The position numbers and the translations under genes are program-made. Source: Phenylobacterium sp. J426 (GTDB lineage: Bacteria; Pseudomonadota; Alphaproteobacteria; Caulobacterales; Caulobacteraceae). Taken from it: a DNA stretch of 64,000 nt. Shown piece by piece: positions 33,974 through 43,382 of the stretch. Position 1 is the first letter of the stretch, and each line of letters starts with the position of its first letter. The DNA lies in the NCBI RefSeq assembly GCF_024699945.1, contig NZ_JAJOMY010000001.1, positions 3,045,001-3,109,000 of the forward strand, read 5' to 3'. The notes beneath the pieces were generated by a model. That model ran no database searches. It was given only the letters and a program-made list of their open reading frames with translations, and was not told where the DNA came from.

Positions 33974-35785
33974 ATGGCGGATGATGTCGGCAAGATCGAC
34001 GACCTGGGCTTCGATCCGGACGCGCTCGCGCGGAAGTATCGCGAGGAGCGCGACCGGCGCCTGCGGGCCGACGCCAACGAGCAGTACGTCGAGATCAAGG
34101 GCCGTTTCGCCCATTACCTCGAAGACCCTTACGTCGAGGAAGGCTTCCAGCGTGCGCCGCTGACCGACGAGGTCGAGGTGGTCGTGATCGGCGGCGGCTT
34201 CGGCGGCCAGCTCGCGGCGGCGCGCCTCAAGGAAGCTGGCGTCGAGGACGTCCGCATCATCGAGAAGGGCGGCGACTTCGGCGGCACCTGGTACTGGAAC
34301 CGCTATCCCGGGGCCGCCTGCGACATCGAGAGCTACATCTACCTGCCGCTCCTCGAGGAGGTCGGTTACATCCCCGTGGAGAAGTACTCGCGGGCGCCCG
34401 AGATCCTCCGCCACAGCCGGGCGATCGGGGAGAAGTTCGGTCTCTACGAGAACGTCTGCTTCCAGACCGAGGTCACCGACCTGTCGTGGGACGAGGCCGC
34501 GTCGCGTTGGATCATCAAGACGAACCGGGACGACGCCATGAAGGCCCGTTTCGTGGTCATGGCGAACGGCCCGTTGCACCGGCCGAAGCTGCCGGGCATC
34601 CCTGGCGTCGAGAGCTTCCAGGGACACTCGTTCCACACCAGCCGCTGGGACTACGACTACACCGGCGGCGACTCGAACGGCGGGCTCGTCGGCCTGAAGG
34701 ACAAGCGCGTCGGCGTGATCGGGACGGGCGCCACCGCCGTCCAGTGCGTGCCGCACCTCGGCGAATGGGCGAAGGAGCTCTTCGTCTTCCAGCGAACGCC
34801 GTCTTCGATCGACGTCCGCAACAACCGTCCAACGGACCCCGAGTGGGTGAAGTCGCTCCAGCCAGGCTGGCAGCAGGAGCGGATGGACAACTTCAACGTG
34901 CTCGTCTCCGGCGGCTTCGCGGACAAGGACCTCGTCAACGACGGTTGGACCGACATCATCGGCAACATCCTGCTGCTGGCGCGCCGCAAGGCCGAGGCCG
35001 GCGAGGCCGTCGACGATCCTGCCGCTCTCATGCAGCTGGCCGACTTCAAGAAGATGGAGCAGGTCCGCGCCCGCGTGGACAGCGTCATCCAGGACAAGGC
35101 CACCGCCGAGGCGCTGAAGCCCTGGTACAACCAGTTCTGCAAACGCCCCTGCTTCCACGACGAGTACCTGGCCACCTTCAACCGGCCGAACGTGCATCTG
35201 GTGGATACGCAGGGGAGAGGCGTCGAGCGCATCACCGAGCGGGGCATCGTCGCCAACGGCCGCGAATACGAGATCGACTGCCTCGTCTACGCCACGGGCT
35301 TCGAAGTCGGCACGTCGTATGCCCGGCGCGCCGGCTATGAGGTGAAGGGCCGCGGCGGCCAGACCCTCACCGACAAGTGGAAGGAAGGCGCCTCGACCCT
35401 GCACGGCCTGCTGAGCCGCGGCTTCCCCAACTGCTTCATCGTCTCGAACGTCCAGTCGGGCTTCTCGGCCAACTTCCCGCACATGATCAACGAGCAGGCC
35501 AAACACATCGCCTACATCGTGCGGAACGCGACGGATCGCCAGGCCCGCGTCGTCGAGCCCGCGCAGGAGGCGGAAGAGGCCTGGGTCGACACCATCGTGA
35601 AGCTCTCGGTGATGCGCGAGAACTTCCTGAAGGAATGCACCCCCGGCTACTACAACAACGAGGGCAAGGTGGAGCTGATGAACAAGCGCAACACCTCCTA
35701 CGGCGCGGGGCCGGTGGCCTTCGCCAAGGTCCTCGAGGGATGGCGCGCCGACGGCGACCTGAAGGGACTTGAGCTCAAGTCGTAA
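33974..35785 (+). CDS. Flavoprotein monooxygenase, Baeyer-Villiger type
   Basis: FAD- and NADPH-dependent enzyme of 603 residues, related to cyclohexanone/phenylacetone monooxygenase. The FAD Rossmann motif is GGGFGGQLAAARL near residue 74, with GGTWYWNRYPGAACDIES typical of the family. The Baeyer-Villiger fingerprint FxGxxxHxxxW is FQGHSFHTSRWDYDYTGG; the final Pro is Asp, as in a subset of the family. The NADPH motif is GVIGTGATAVQ, and an ATG motif follows (YATGFEVGTSY). It probably oxidises a ketone to an ester or lactone; substrate unknown. It is a single-gene unit. Confidence 0.88.
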   Translation: MADDVGKIDDLGFDPDALARKYREERDRRLRADANEQYVEIKGRFAHYLEDPYVEEGFQRAPLTDEVEVVVIGGGFGGQLAAARLKEAGVEDVRIIEKGGDFGGTWYWNRYPGAACDIESYIYLPLLEEVGYIPVEKYSRAPEILRHSRAIGEKFGLYENVCFQTEVTDLSWDEAASRWIIKTNRDDAMKARFVVMANGPLHRPKLPGIPGVESFQGHSFHTSRWDYDYTGGDSNGGLVGLKDKRVGVIGTGATAVQCVPHLGEWAKELFVFQRTPSSIDVRNNRPTDPEWVKSLQPGWQQERMDNFNVLVSGGFADKDLVNDGWTDIIGNILLLARRKAEAGEAVDDPAALMQLADFKKMEQVRARVDSVIQDKATAEALKPWYNQFCKRPCFHDEYLATFNRPNVHLVDTQGRGVERITERGIVANGREYEIDCLVYATGFEVGTSYARRAGYEVKGRGGQTLTDKWKEGASTLHGLLSRGFPNCFIVSNVQSGFSANFPHMINEQAKHIAYIVRNATDRQARVVEPAQEAEEAWVDTIVKLSVMRENFLKECTPGYYNNEGKVELMNKRNTSYGAGPVAFAKVLEGWRADGDLKGLELKS

Positions 35786-35905
35786 GCCGCGGTTCTGCAC
35801 GCGAGCGGCAAGGGGGCTGCATCCAGACCCGCAACAGCGACGCGGCCTCTTTCGCCGTCTGGGCTCACGCGCCAGTCTGGGCGTTCCTTTCCGGAGTGCC
35901 CCCCC

Positions 35906-36963
35906 ATGCGCGCCGCGCCGATCGCCGCCTTCCTCGTCCTCGCCGCCTGCGGCGGTTCCAGCCCGCCGGCGGAGGCTCAGCGCCCGACCGCGACGGGCGA
36001 GGCTCCGCCCGCGCCGACGCCGCCGCCGACAACCGACGCCGACGCGCCGCAGTTCGTCCTTCCCATCGCCTGCACAATCGGCCGGGACTGCGAGGTGCAG
36101 CGCTACATGGACCGCGATCCAGGGCCGGGCGTGCTCGACTACCGCTGCGGACCGGCCACCAACGATGGCCACGAAGGGGTCGACATCCGGTTGCCCGACA
36201 TGGCCGCCCAGGCGCGTGGGGTGGCCGTCCTGGCCGCGGCCGCCGGAACGGTGCTGCGCGTGCGAGATGGCGTCGAGGACATCTCGGCGAAGGTGGTCGG
36301 GGCGCAGAACGTCACCGACATCGGCTGTGGCAACGCCGTGGTGATCGGCCACGGAGGGGGCTGGACCAGCGCCTACTGTCACATGGCGAAGGGCAGCGTG
36401 CAGGTGAAGGCCGGCGATACGGTCGCGGCGGGCCAGCCGGTGGGCCGCGTCGGTCTGTCCGGGCTTACGGAGTTCCCGCATCTACACTTCTCGGTCCTGC
36501 ACAATGGAGCGCTGACCGACCCCTTTGCGCCGGGGGCAGTGGCGCGCTTGGAGCCTGTCCCGCCCAGTCGTCGATGTGGACGGCCGAGGCGGCGCGGCAG
36601 TTCGGCTACCGGGAAGCCACGATCCTCAACGCGGGTTTCGCCGGCGAGACGCTCGACATGGAGAAGGTGGAGTGGGCGACCTTCGCGCCCGCCGCTGGCG
36701 ATCCGCCGATTCTGGTCGCCTACATGCGGGCGATCATGGTCCGCCAGGGCGACGCCCTGCAGCTGCGGCTCACCGATCCCAAGGGCGCTGTGCTGGCTGA
36801 GACGACGACCCCGCCGATGGCCAGCTCACGGGCCCAGCAGCTGCAGTTCATCGGCAAACGCCGCCCCGCCGCGGGGTGGCCCAAGGGGGAGTATCGCGCT
36901 GAGCTCCGCGTGATGCGGAACGGCCGCGCCATCGCCGAGAAGCGGGTGCAGACGCGCCTCTAG
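35906..36963 (+). CDS. M23 peptidoglycan-hydrolase-like lipoprotein (frameshifted)
   Basis: Lipobox LAAC in MRAAPIAAFLVLAACGGSSP marks a lipoprotein. A Pro/Ala-rich linker leads to a LytM-type domain with GHEGVDIRLP, YCHMAKGS and FPHLHFSVLHNG, which carry the M23 His/Asp ligands. Its C-terminal 120 residues have no obvious relative. One G is missing from 36532-36536; with it the frame runs through PGGSGALGACPAQSSMW to the stop, giving 352 residues. Its stop overlaps the convergent NTF2-like gene's stop at CTAG (36960-36963). Confidence 0.85.
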
Positions 36964-37343
36964 GCGGTGAGTGTGACGTAGAGCTCGTTCTCGATCACCC
37001 ACTGGCCTGTCACCTTGCGCCAGACGGCGAGGTAGCGCCCGCCGATCTGCGGCTGCCCCTTCCAGGTCGCGGTCCAGCGGCCGGCCTCCGCCGCACGCTC
37101 GCCGAGCGCGTCGGCCTCGACGGTGTCTGTCTCACGAACGTAGGTGACGAAGTCGGGATCGGCGAACTGGCCGGCGAAGGCGTCCACCACCTGATCGGCC
37201 CCCAGGATCAGCGCGCCGTCGCCGACGATCAGCTTCATGTCGGCGGCGAAGAAGGCCTTGAGCCGCGTCGCCTCATGGGCGGCGATCAGCTTGTTGGTCA
37301 GCCGCCGGCGGGCGCGGATCGCGTCTTCCGGCGCCGTCGCCAT
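36960..37343 (-). CDS. NTF2-like (SnoaL/DUF4440-type) protein
   Basis: 127 residues with the cone-shaped NTF2 fold pattern: an N-terminal helix (IRARRRLTNKLIAAHE), a central strand region (MKLIVGDGALILGADQVVD) and GRYLAVWRKVTGQWVIENEL. Such proteins bind small hydrophobic molecules or act as isomerases or hydrolases; no catalytic residues can be assigned. It follows the alpha/beta hydrolase by one base on the same strand, so they are probably cotranscribed. Confidence 0.8.
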   Translation of the reverse strand: MATAPEDAIRARRRLTNKLIAAHEATRLKAFFAADMKLIVGDGALILGADQVVDAFAGQFADPDFVTYVRETDTVEADALGERAAEAGRWTATWKGQPQIGGRYLAVWRKVTGQWVIENELYVTLTA

Positions 37344-37344
37344 G

Positions 37345-37995
37345 TCAGGCCGGATTCGCCTCGAGGCGCTTGTCGAGATAGGCGCCGACCCGGCTTTCCA
37401 CGTCGGGCAGGTTCTCCATCCAGAAGTGGCTGGCGCCGTCGACGATGTCGTAGTCGATGACGATGCCCTTCTGGGTGCGCAGCTTGGACACCACCCGCTC
37501 CACCTCGATCGGCGGCACCACGGTGTCGTTGCCGCCGTGGAGGATCAGGCCTGAGGCCGGGCAGGGGGCCAGGAAGGAGAAGTCGTAGGCGTTCGTCGGC
37601 GGACTCACGGAGATGAAGCCGTCCGTCTCGGGACGGCGCATGAGCAACTGCATGCCGATCCAGGCGCCGAAGGAGTAGCCGGCGACCCAGCACTGCGAAG
37701 CCGCCGGGTTGGTCGACTGCAGCCAGTCGAGCGCGGTGGCCGCGTCGGCCAGTTCGCCGATGCCGCCATCGAACTCGCCCTGGCTGCGACCCACGCCCCG
37801 GAAGTTGAACCGAAGCACCGAGAAGCCGCGCTTCATGAAGATGTGGAAGAGCTGCACGGCCACGGGGTTGTTCATCTGGCCGCCCGCCTTGGGGTGCGGG
37901 TGCAGGATGAGGGCGACCGGCGCGGTCTCGCTCTTGCCCTGCGTGTAACGGCCCTCGATCCGCCCGGCGGCGCCGGTCAGAACAACCTCTGGCAT
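37345..37995 (-). CDS. Alpha/beta hydrolase (COG2945-like)
   Basis: 216 residues with the nucleophile elbow GYSFGAW, oxyanion region LILHPHPKAGGQMNNP and a catalytic His in DGASHFWMENLP; the acid is probably Asp in GGNDTVVPP. The HPHPxxGG pattern fits the COG2945 family of predicted cytosolic esterases found widely in proteobacteria. It is divergent from iscR and coupled with the NTF2-like gene downstream. Substrate unknown. Confidence 0.85.
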   Translation of the reverse strand: MPEVVLTGAAGRIEGRYTQGKSETAPVALILHPHPKAGGQMNNPVAVQLFHIFMKRGFSVLRFNFRGVGRSQGEFDGGIGELADAATALDWLQSTNPAASQCWVAGYSFGAWIGMQLLMRRPETDGFISVSPPTNAYDFSFLAPCPASGLILHGGNDTVVPPIEVERVVSKLRTQKGIVIDYDIVDGASHFWMENLPDVESRVGAYLDKRLEANPA

Positions 37996-38020
37996 CTAGA
38001 CCCCTCTTAGTCGGTCCTGA

Positions 38021-38053
38021 ATACTTGACTGCTGCGCTAGGTCTTCCTAAGTC
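38021..38053 (+). promoter_or_regulatory. Candidate suf-operon promoter and IscR-type half-site
   Basis: ATACTTGACT (38021-38030) contains a good -35, TTGACT (38025-38030), with a weak -10-like TAAGTC 17 bases on (38048-38053). ATACTTGACT also matches the left half of the classical type 1 IscR site (ATASYYGACT); the right half is not recognisable. The position, 100-130 bases before iscR, suits autoregulation, but this is inference. Confidence 0.35.
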
Positions 38054-38154
38054 GCGACCATCCGGATGCGACCTGGTTCCTAGCCCCGCGCGAGGCGCGG
38101 CTTGTAGCACAGGCGGCTCGGGATGCGCGTGAAAACTGCATCGGGTTCCCGCTC

Positions 38155-38592
38155 ATGCGACTCTCTACGAAAGGCCGCTACGCCGTCATGGCGATGGCCG
38201 ACCTCGCCCGCCGCGAGGGCGAGGCCGCGCGGGCCGTGGCCCTGGCCGACATCGCCGCCCGGCAGGAGATCTCGCTGTCCTACCTCGAGCAGCTGTTCGC
38301 GCGCCTGCGCCGCAAGGGGCTCGTGAAGTCCGCTCGCGGCCCCGGCGGCGGCTACCGGCTGGCCCGCGCCGCCGAGGCCACCACCATCGCCGAGATCGTC
38401 CATGCGGTAGACGAGCCGCTCCGCGCGACGCGCTGCAACCATCCGGGCAAGGGCTGCATGGTGAAGGGCGAGCGCTGCCTCACCCACGATCTCTGGGCCG
38501 ACCTTGGCCGGCAGATCGAGGATTATCTGGGGTCGGTCAGTCTGGCCGACGTGATCGGGAGCCGCCTGCGCGGCGGGCAAGTCGCGGCATGA
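38155..38592 (+). CDS. iscR: Rrf2-family regulator IscR
   Basis: Fe-S sensing transcription factor that usually represses suf/isc genes when holo. 145 residues with the winged helix [38 protein letters not shown] and [12 protein letters not shown], and the three cluster cysteines in [15 protein letters not shown], spaced C-x6-C-x6-C. His in CLTHDLW is at the fourth-ligand position of IscR. Its stop overlaps the start of the next gene by four bases, so it heads the suf operon. Confidence 0.94.
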   Translation: MRLSTKGRYAVMAMADLARREGEAARAVALADIAARQEISLSYLEQLFARLRRKGLVKSARGPGGGYRLARAAEATTIAEIVHAVDEPLRATRCNHPGKGCMVKGERCLTHDLWADLGRQIEDYLGSVSLADVIGSRLRGGQVAA

Positions 38593-39732
38593 GTGACGTC
38601 GTCTATCTCGACAACAACGCCACGGCGCCCGCGCGGCCGGAAGCGATCGAGGCCGTCGTCCATGCGCTGGGCGTCACCGGCAACGCCTCGTCGATCCATG
38701 CGTATGGCCGGGCGGCCCGTGCGATCCTGGAGGCGGCGCGCGAGGAGGTGGCCGGCCTGGTCGGCGCCGCGCCCGCCAATGTCGTCTTCACGAGCGGCGG
38801 GGCCGAGGCGAACAACCTGGTCATCGACAGCGCGGTCGCCACGGGTTCGAAGCGCCTGATCGTCTCGGCGATCGAGCATGCGACGATCATGGAGGCCGCC
38901 AAGGCGTCCGGCGCGGCCGTCGAGTTGCTGCCGGTCACCCGTGACGGTGTGGCCGATCTCGGCTGGCTGGCCGAGCGCCTGGGCCGGTGGGACGCCGCCG
39001 ATGGCCGGCCGTTCGTCGCGCTCATGCTGGCCAACAACGAGACCGGGGTGATCCAACCGATCGTCGAAGCCGCCCAGCAAGTCCGCGCCGCGGACGGCTG
39101 GCTGCACGTGGACGCGATCCAGGGGCTCGGCAAGACGCCGGTCGATATGACGGCGCTGGGCGCCGACACGCTCGTCTTCTCGGGCCACAAGATCGGCGCG
39201 CCGCAGGGCGTGGGCGGCCTGGCCTTTGGCCCGCGCGCCGTTCTGGTGCGCCGCCAGCACGGCGGCGGCCACGAGCGCGGCCGCCGCGCGGGCACCGAGA
39301 ACATCCCGGGCATCGCTGGGCTGGGCGCCGCGGCCAAGGTGCTGCGCGCCTCCCTCTCCGACAACACCCGCCAGGCGGTCTGGCGCGACGCCGCCGCCGA
39401 GCGCCTGAAGGCCGTCGGCGCGGTGGTCATGGGGGGAGGCCGCGCCGCGGCTGCCCACCACGCTCAATATCGCCGCGCCGGGCTGGCCCGCCGACCGTCA
39501 GGTCATGGCCCTGGATCTGGCCGGCGTCATGGTCAGCGCCGGCTCTGCCTGCTCCTCGGGCAAGGTCAAGGCCAGCCATGTGCTCACCGCCATGGACCAG
39601 GGCGACCTCGCCGGCTGCGCCATCCGCGTCAGCGGCGGGTGGAAGACCACCGAAGCCGACTGGAACAGGTTCGCCGACGCCTGGTTGGAGGCGCACGCCC
39701 GCTACACCGCTCGCCGCAAGGAAGTCGCCTGA
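38589..39732 (+). CDS. Cysteine desulfurase, NifS/IscS-like (frameshifted)
   Basis: PLP-dependent type I enzyme supplying sulfur as an enzyme-bound persulfide. Features: [15 protein letters not shown]-terminus, His in [11 protein letters not shown] stacking on PLP, Asp in [13 protein letters not shown] lysine in [25 protein letters not shown], and the active Cys in [17 protein letters not shown]. One extra G in 39431-39436 breaks the frame after GAVVMG; corrected length is 380. Because of it the N-terminal frame runs on into sufB and would look like one 870-residue fusion; that fusion is not real. It is a second desulfurase beside SufS in the same operon. Confidence 0.92.
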
Positions 39733-41201
39733 TGGCCGCCGTCAAACAGACCGTCGAGCACGTCCAGAGCCTCGAGAAGTACAAGCACGGCTTTGTCACG
39801 GACATCGATCAGGAGTTTGCGCCCAAGGGCCTGAACGAGGACATCGTCCGCTTCATCTCGGCCAAGAAGGACGAGCCGGAATGGATGCTGGCGTGGCGGC
39901 TGGAGGCGTTCCGTCGATGGCTGGCGCTCGAGGAGCCCGACTGGGCGAAGGTCAGCTTCCCGCGGATCGACTACCAGGATCTCCACTACTACGCCGCGCC
40001 CAAGGCCAAGGACGGGCCCAAGAGCCTCGACGAGGTCGATCCGGAGCTTCTGGAGACCTACAAGAAACTGGGCATCCCGCTGCGCGAGCAGGAGGTCCTG
40101 GCCGGCGTGCAGGGCGCGCCCCGCTATGCGGTCGACGCCGTGTTCGACAGCGTCAGCGTCGTCACGACGTTCAAGAAGGAGCTGGCGGAGGCCGGCGTCA
40201 TCTTCTGCTCGATGAGCGAGGCGATCCGCGAGCACCCTGAACTGGTCAAGCAGTACCTCGGCACCGTCGTGCCGGTCAGCGACAACTATTTCGCCTGCCT
40301 GAACAGCGCGGTCTTCTCGGACGGCAGCTTCGTCTACGTGCCGCCGGGCGTGCGCTGCCCGATGGAGCTGTCGACCTATTTCCGGATCAACGCCGAGAAT
40401 TCGGGGCAATTCGAGCGCACCCTGATCATCGCGGACAGGGGCGCCTACGTCTCATATCTCGAGGGCTGCACGGCCCCGATGCGCGACGAGAACCAGCTGC
40501 ACGCGGCCGTGGTCGAGCTGGTCGCGCTGGACGATGCGGAGATCAAGTACTCCACCGTCCAGAACTGGTACCCCGGCGATCCTGAGACCGGGAAGGGCGG
40601 GATCTACAACTTCGTCACCAAACGGGCCGACTGCCGCGGCGACCGCGCCAAGGTGTCGTGGACCCAGGTCGAGACGGGCTCGTCGATCACCTGGAAATAT
40701 CCCTCCTGCATCCTTCGCGGGAACGAGAGCGTGGGCGAGTTCTACTCGATCGCCATCACGAACGGCCGTCAGCAGGCTGACACCGGGACCAAGATGATCC
40801 ACCTGGGGGCCAACACCCGCTCGCGGATCATCTCCAAGGGCATCAGCGCCGGGAAGAGCACCAACACCTACCGTGGCCTGGTTTCGGCGCACCCGAAGGC
40901 CAAGGGCGCGCGCAATTTCACCCAGTGCGACAGCCTGCTGATCGGCAAGCACTGCGCGGCGCACACCGTGCCCTACATCGAGGCGCGCAACGGGCACTCG
41001 GTGTTCGAGCACGAGGCGACGACGACCCGCCTCTCGGAAGATCAGCTGTTCTACGCCATGCAGCGCGGCCTTTCCCAGGAAGAGGCGGTCCAACTGCTGG
41101 TGAACGGGTTCGTCAAGGAGGTGCTGCAGGAGCTCCCGATGGAGTTCGCTGTCGAGGCCCAGAAGCTGGTGGCGATCAGCCTTGAAGGGAGCGTCGGCTG
41201 A
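39732..41201 (+). CDS. sufB: Fe-S cluster assembly scaffold subunit SufB
   Basis: Scaffold of the SufBC2D complex in which Fe-S clusters are built. 489 residues, intact. Family segments: [83 protein letters not shown] and [20 protein letters not shown]. Its ATG overlaps the upstream stop. The next gene starts at its stop codon. Confidence 0.97.
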   Translation: MAAVKQTVEHVQSLEKYKHGFVTDIDQEFAPKGLNEDIVRFISAKKDEPEWMLAWRLEAFRRWLALEEPDWAKVSFPRIDYQDLHYYAAPKAKDGPKSLDEVDPELLETYKKLGIPLREQEVLAGVQGAPRYAVDAVFDSVSVVTTFKKELAEAGVIFCSMSEAIREHPELVKQYLGTVVPVSDNYFACLNSAVFSDGSFVYVPPGVRCPMELSTYFRINAENSGQFERTLIIADRGAYVSYLEGCTAPMRDENQLHAAVVELVALDDAEIKYSTVQNWYPGDPETGKGGIYNFVTKRADCRGDRAKVSWTQVETGSSITWKYPSCILRGNESVGEFYSIAITNGRQQADTGTKMIHLGANTRSRIISKGISAGKSTNTYRGLVSAHPKAKGARNFTQCDSLLIGKHCAAHTVPYIEARNGHSVFEHEATTTRLSEDQLFYAMQRGLSQEEAVQLLVNGFVKEVLQELPMEFAVEAQKLVAISLEGSVG

Positions 41202-41611
41202 TGCCCGCGCGGACCAGCCGCAAGCCGAAGCCCTCGGTCACCCTGAAGGACGCCTTCGAGACGGAGTTCGCCCGCCGCGAGATGGAGCGCCGCGCCCGCG
41301 AGGAGGCCGAGCGGCTGCAGCAGGAGCAGGATCTCGCCAAGGCCGAGGCTCTGTTCGACGCCATCAACAGCGACGCCAAGTTCCTCAAGGCTCACGGCCT
41401 GACCGTCGACCGGCGCCGCTACACGGTCTCGGTCGATCACGCCAACTTCCGCATCGCCGCCTATTTCGAGGACGGCCAGGCGAGCGTCACATCCGCCGAC
41501 AAGCGGTTCGCCAGCCCCGGCGCCGCTACGCCCCGCAAACAGGAATCCGTCGCGACCGTCGAGGACGCCGTGCGGATCATCGCCCAGTTCCTCGCCGACG
41601 AGATCCGCTAG
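41201..41611 (+). CDS. Unknown protein inside the suf operon
   Basis: 136 residues; the ATG overlaps the sufB stop (TGATG) and sufC starts three bases after its stop. Residues about 15-60 form a charged helix (FARREMERRAREEAERLQQE), probably a coiled coil. A compact C-terminal part (TVDRRRYTVSVDHANFRIAA, YFEDGQASVTSADKRFA) looks like a small beta domain. No cysteines and no known motif. Its placement between sufB and sufC suggests a suf-related role: chaperone, tether or regulator (inference). Confidence 0.8.
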   Translation: MPARTSRKPKPSVTLKDAFETEFARREMERRAREEAERLQQEQDLAKAEALFDAINSDAKFLKAHGLTVDRRRYTVSVDHANFRIAAYFEDGQASVTSADKRFASPGAATPRKQESVATVEDAVRIIAQFLADEIR

Positions 41612-41613
41612 AC

Positions 41614-42360
41614 ATGCTTTCGATTTCCAACCTGCACGCCGCCGCCGAGGACAAGGAGATCCTCAAGGGCCTCTCGCTCGAGGTGCCCGCCGGCGAGGTG
41701 CACGCGATCATGGGCCCGAACGGGGCCGGCAAGTCGACGCTGTCGTACGTGCTCACCGGCCGCCAGGGCTACGAGGTGACCGAGGGCTCGGCGACGCTGG
41801 ACGGCGAGGACCTGCTGGCGCTGGAGCCAAACGAGCGCGCCGCCAAGGGCGTGTTCCTTTCCTTCCAGTATCCGCTGGAGATTCCCGGCGTGCCCGCGCT
41901 TACCTTCATCCGCACGGCGCTGAACGCCCAGCGCAAGGCGCGCGGCGAGGCGGAGATCACCGCGCCGGAGTTCCTGCGCCTGGCCAAGGCCAAGGCCGCC
42001 GACCTCAAGATCGACTTCGAGATGCTGAAGCGCGCGCTCAACGTCGGCTTCTCCGGTGGTGAGAAGAAGCGGATGGAAATCCTTCAAATGGCGATGCTTT
42101 CGCCGCGCTTCCTGATCCTGGATGAGACCGACTCCGGCCTCGACATCGATGCGCTGCGGATCGTCTCGGAGGGCGTGAACGCCCTGCGGTCGCCTGACCG
42201 TGGCATGCTGGTGATCACGCACTACCAGCGCCTGCTGGACTACATCAAACCCGACAAGGTCCACGTGCTGGCCGGTGGCCGCATCGTCGCCTCGGGCGGG
42301 CCTGATCTGGCGCTCGAGCTGGAGCGCGAAGGCTACGACAAGTACGCGAGGGCCGCTTGA
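41614..42360 (+). CDS. sufC: Fe-S assembly ATPase SufC
   Basis: ABC-type ATPase of SufBC2D. 248 residues: Walker A GPNGAGKSTLSYVL, Q-loop in LSFQYPLEIPG, signature SGGEKKRME in NVGFSGGEKKRMEILQM, Walker B RFLILDETDSGLDID and switch His in MLVITHYQRLLDYI. The start MLSISNLHA is the family N-terminus. Intact. Its stop overlaps the sufD start codon. Confidence 0.97.
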   Translation: MLSISNLHAAAEDKEILKGLSLEVPAGEVHAIMGPNGAGKSTLSYVLTGRQGYEVTEGSATLDGEDLLALEPNERAAKGVFLSFQYPLEIPGVPALTFIRTALNAQRKARGEAEITAPEFLRLAKAKAADLKIDFEMLKRALNVGFSGGEKKRMEILQMAMLSPRFLILDETDSGLDIDALRIVSEGVNALRSPDRGMLVITHYQRLLDYIKPDKVHVLAGGRIVASGGPDLALELEREGYDKYARAA

Positions 42361-43382
42361 GCGTCGCTGCCGCCATCCGCACAGGCGACGTCGCCGAGCT
42401 CCCGGGCAAGCGCGACGAGGACTGGCGCTGGACCGACCTGCGCGGCCTGATCCGCCAGGCGCCGCCGCCTTCGCAGCCGATCGCGCCGCAGGATTTCGGG
42501 ACCGGGCCCTTCGACGCCATGGCCGAGGAGGTCCGGGTGCTGGCCAACGGCGCAGGCGACGTGCGGATCGAGGTGGGGCCCGCCAGCGACCGGACCGTGG
42601 CGCTGCGGGTGCTTGCGCGCGGCGAGGGCGGCCACACCGGCCGGGTCGCAGTGATGGTCGCGCCGGGGGCGCGCCTGACGCTGCTGGAGAGCTACGAAGG
42701 CGAGGGGGGCTACCTCGGCCACACCACTCTGACGATCGGCGTCAGCGAGGGGGCGTCCGTCGAGCGCATCGTTCTCGCGGCCGACAGCGCCGAAGGCGTG
42801 TCCGTCAGCCAGGCGCAGGTTCAACTCGAGGCGGGCTCGACCTATGCCCAGACGGTCCTGGCGACGGGCGCGCGCCGCCAGCGTCTCGAGACCCAGGTGA
42901 ACCACCCCGGCGGGCATGCCGCGCTGCGGATGGACGGCGTCTATCTGCTCGCCGACAAGCGCCACGCGGACCTCACGACGGTGGTCACCCATGCCGCCGT
43001 CGACGGGACCACCGACCAGCTCATCAAGGGCGTGGTCCGGGACCAGGCGCGTGGCGTCTTCCAGGGCAAGATCGTGGTCGCCGAAGGCGCCGACCGCACA
43101 GATGCGCGCATGGGCCACCACGCCCTGATCCTGTCCGACCGCGCCGAGGTCGACGCCAAGCCCGAGCTGGAGATCTACGCCGACGATGTGTCCTGCGCGC
43201 ATGGCAACACCATCGGCGCCCTGGACGAGGACGCCTTGTTCTACGCGCGCCAGCGCGGCATTCCCGAAGCCGAAGCGCGCGCCATGCTGACCGAGGCCTT
43301 CGTGGGCGAGGTGGTGGACCGGATCGGGCACGAGGGCGCGCGTGAGGCCGCCCGCGCCTGGGTCGCCGAGAGGCTCCGCTGA
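42357..43382 (+). CDS. sufD: Fe-S cluster assembly protein SufD
   Basis: SufB paralogue in SufBC2D. 341 residues, starting at TTG 42357 that overlaps the sufC stop (TTGA). The N-terminal GKRDEDWRWTDLRGL is typical. The beta-helical core includes VEPRIV-like VERIVLAADSAEGVSVSQAQ and ADLTTVVTHAAVDGTTDQLI. The C-terminal part has VDAKPELEIYADDVSCAHGN with the conserved Cys-Ala-His, and ALFYARQRGIPEAEARAMLT. Intact. Confidence 0.95.
   Translation: MSVAAAIRTGDVAELPGKRDEDWRWTDLRGLIRQAPPPSQPIAPQDFGTGPFDAMAEEVRVLANGAGDVRIEVGPASDRTVALRVLARGEGGHTGRVAVMVAPGARLTLLESYEGEGGYLGHTTLTIGVSEGASVERIVLAADSAEGVSVSQAQVQLEAGSTYAQTVLATGARRQRLETQVNHPGGHAALRMDGVYLLADKRHADLTTVVTHAAVDGTTDQLIKGVVRDQARGVFQGKIVVAEGADRTDARMGHHALILSDRAEVDAKPELEIYADDVSCAHGNTIGALDEDALFYARQRGIPEAEARAMLTEAFVGEVVDRIGHEGAREAARAWVAERLR

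Noticed and set aside
33914..36481. An antisense 855-residue frame across the monooxygenase gene.
   Set aside because: Asp/Val/Arg/Leu-rich composition of a reverse-frame shadow in high-GC DNA, with no domain; the sense strand encodes a clear flavoprotein.
38589..41201. An apparent 870-residue fusion of a cysteine desulfurase with SufB.
   Set aside because: The fusion exists only because an extra G at 39431-39436 keeps the desulfurase frame from closing. The true desulfurase C-terminus is in another frame (active Cys at [11 protein letters not shown]), and SufB has its own ATG at 39732.
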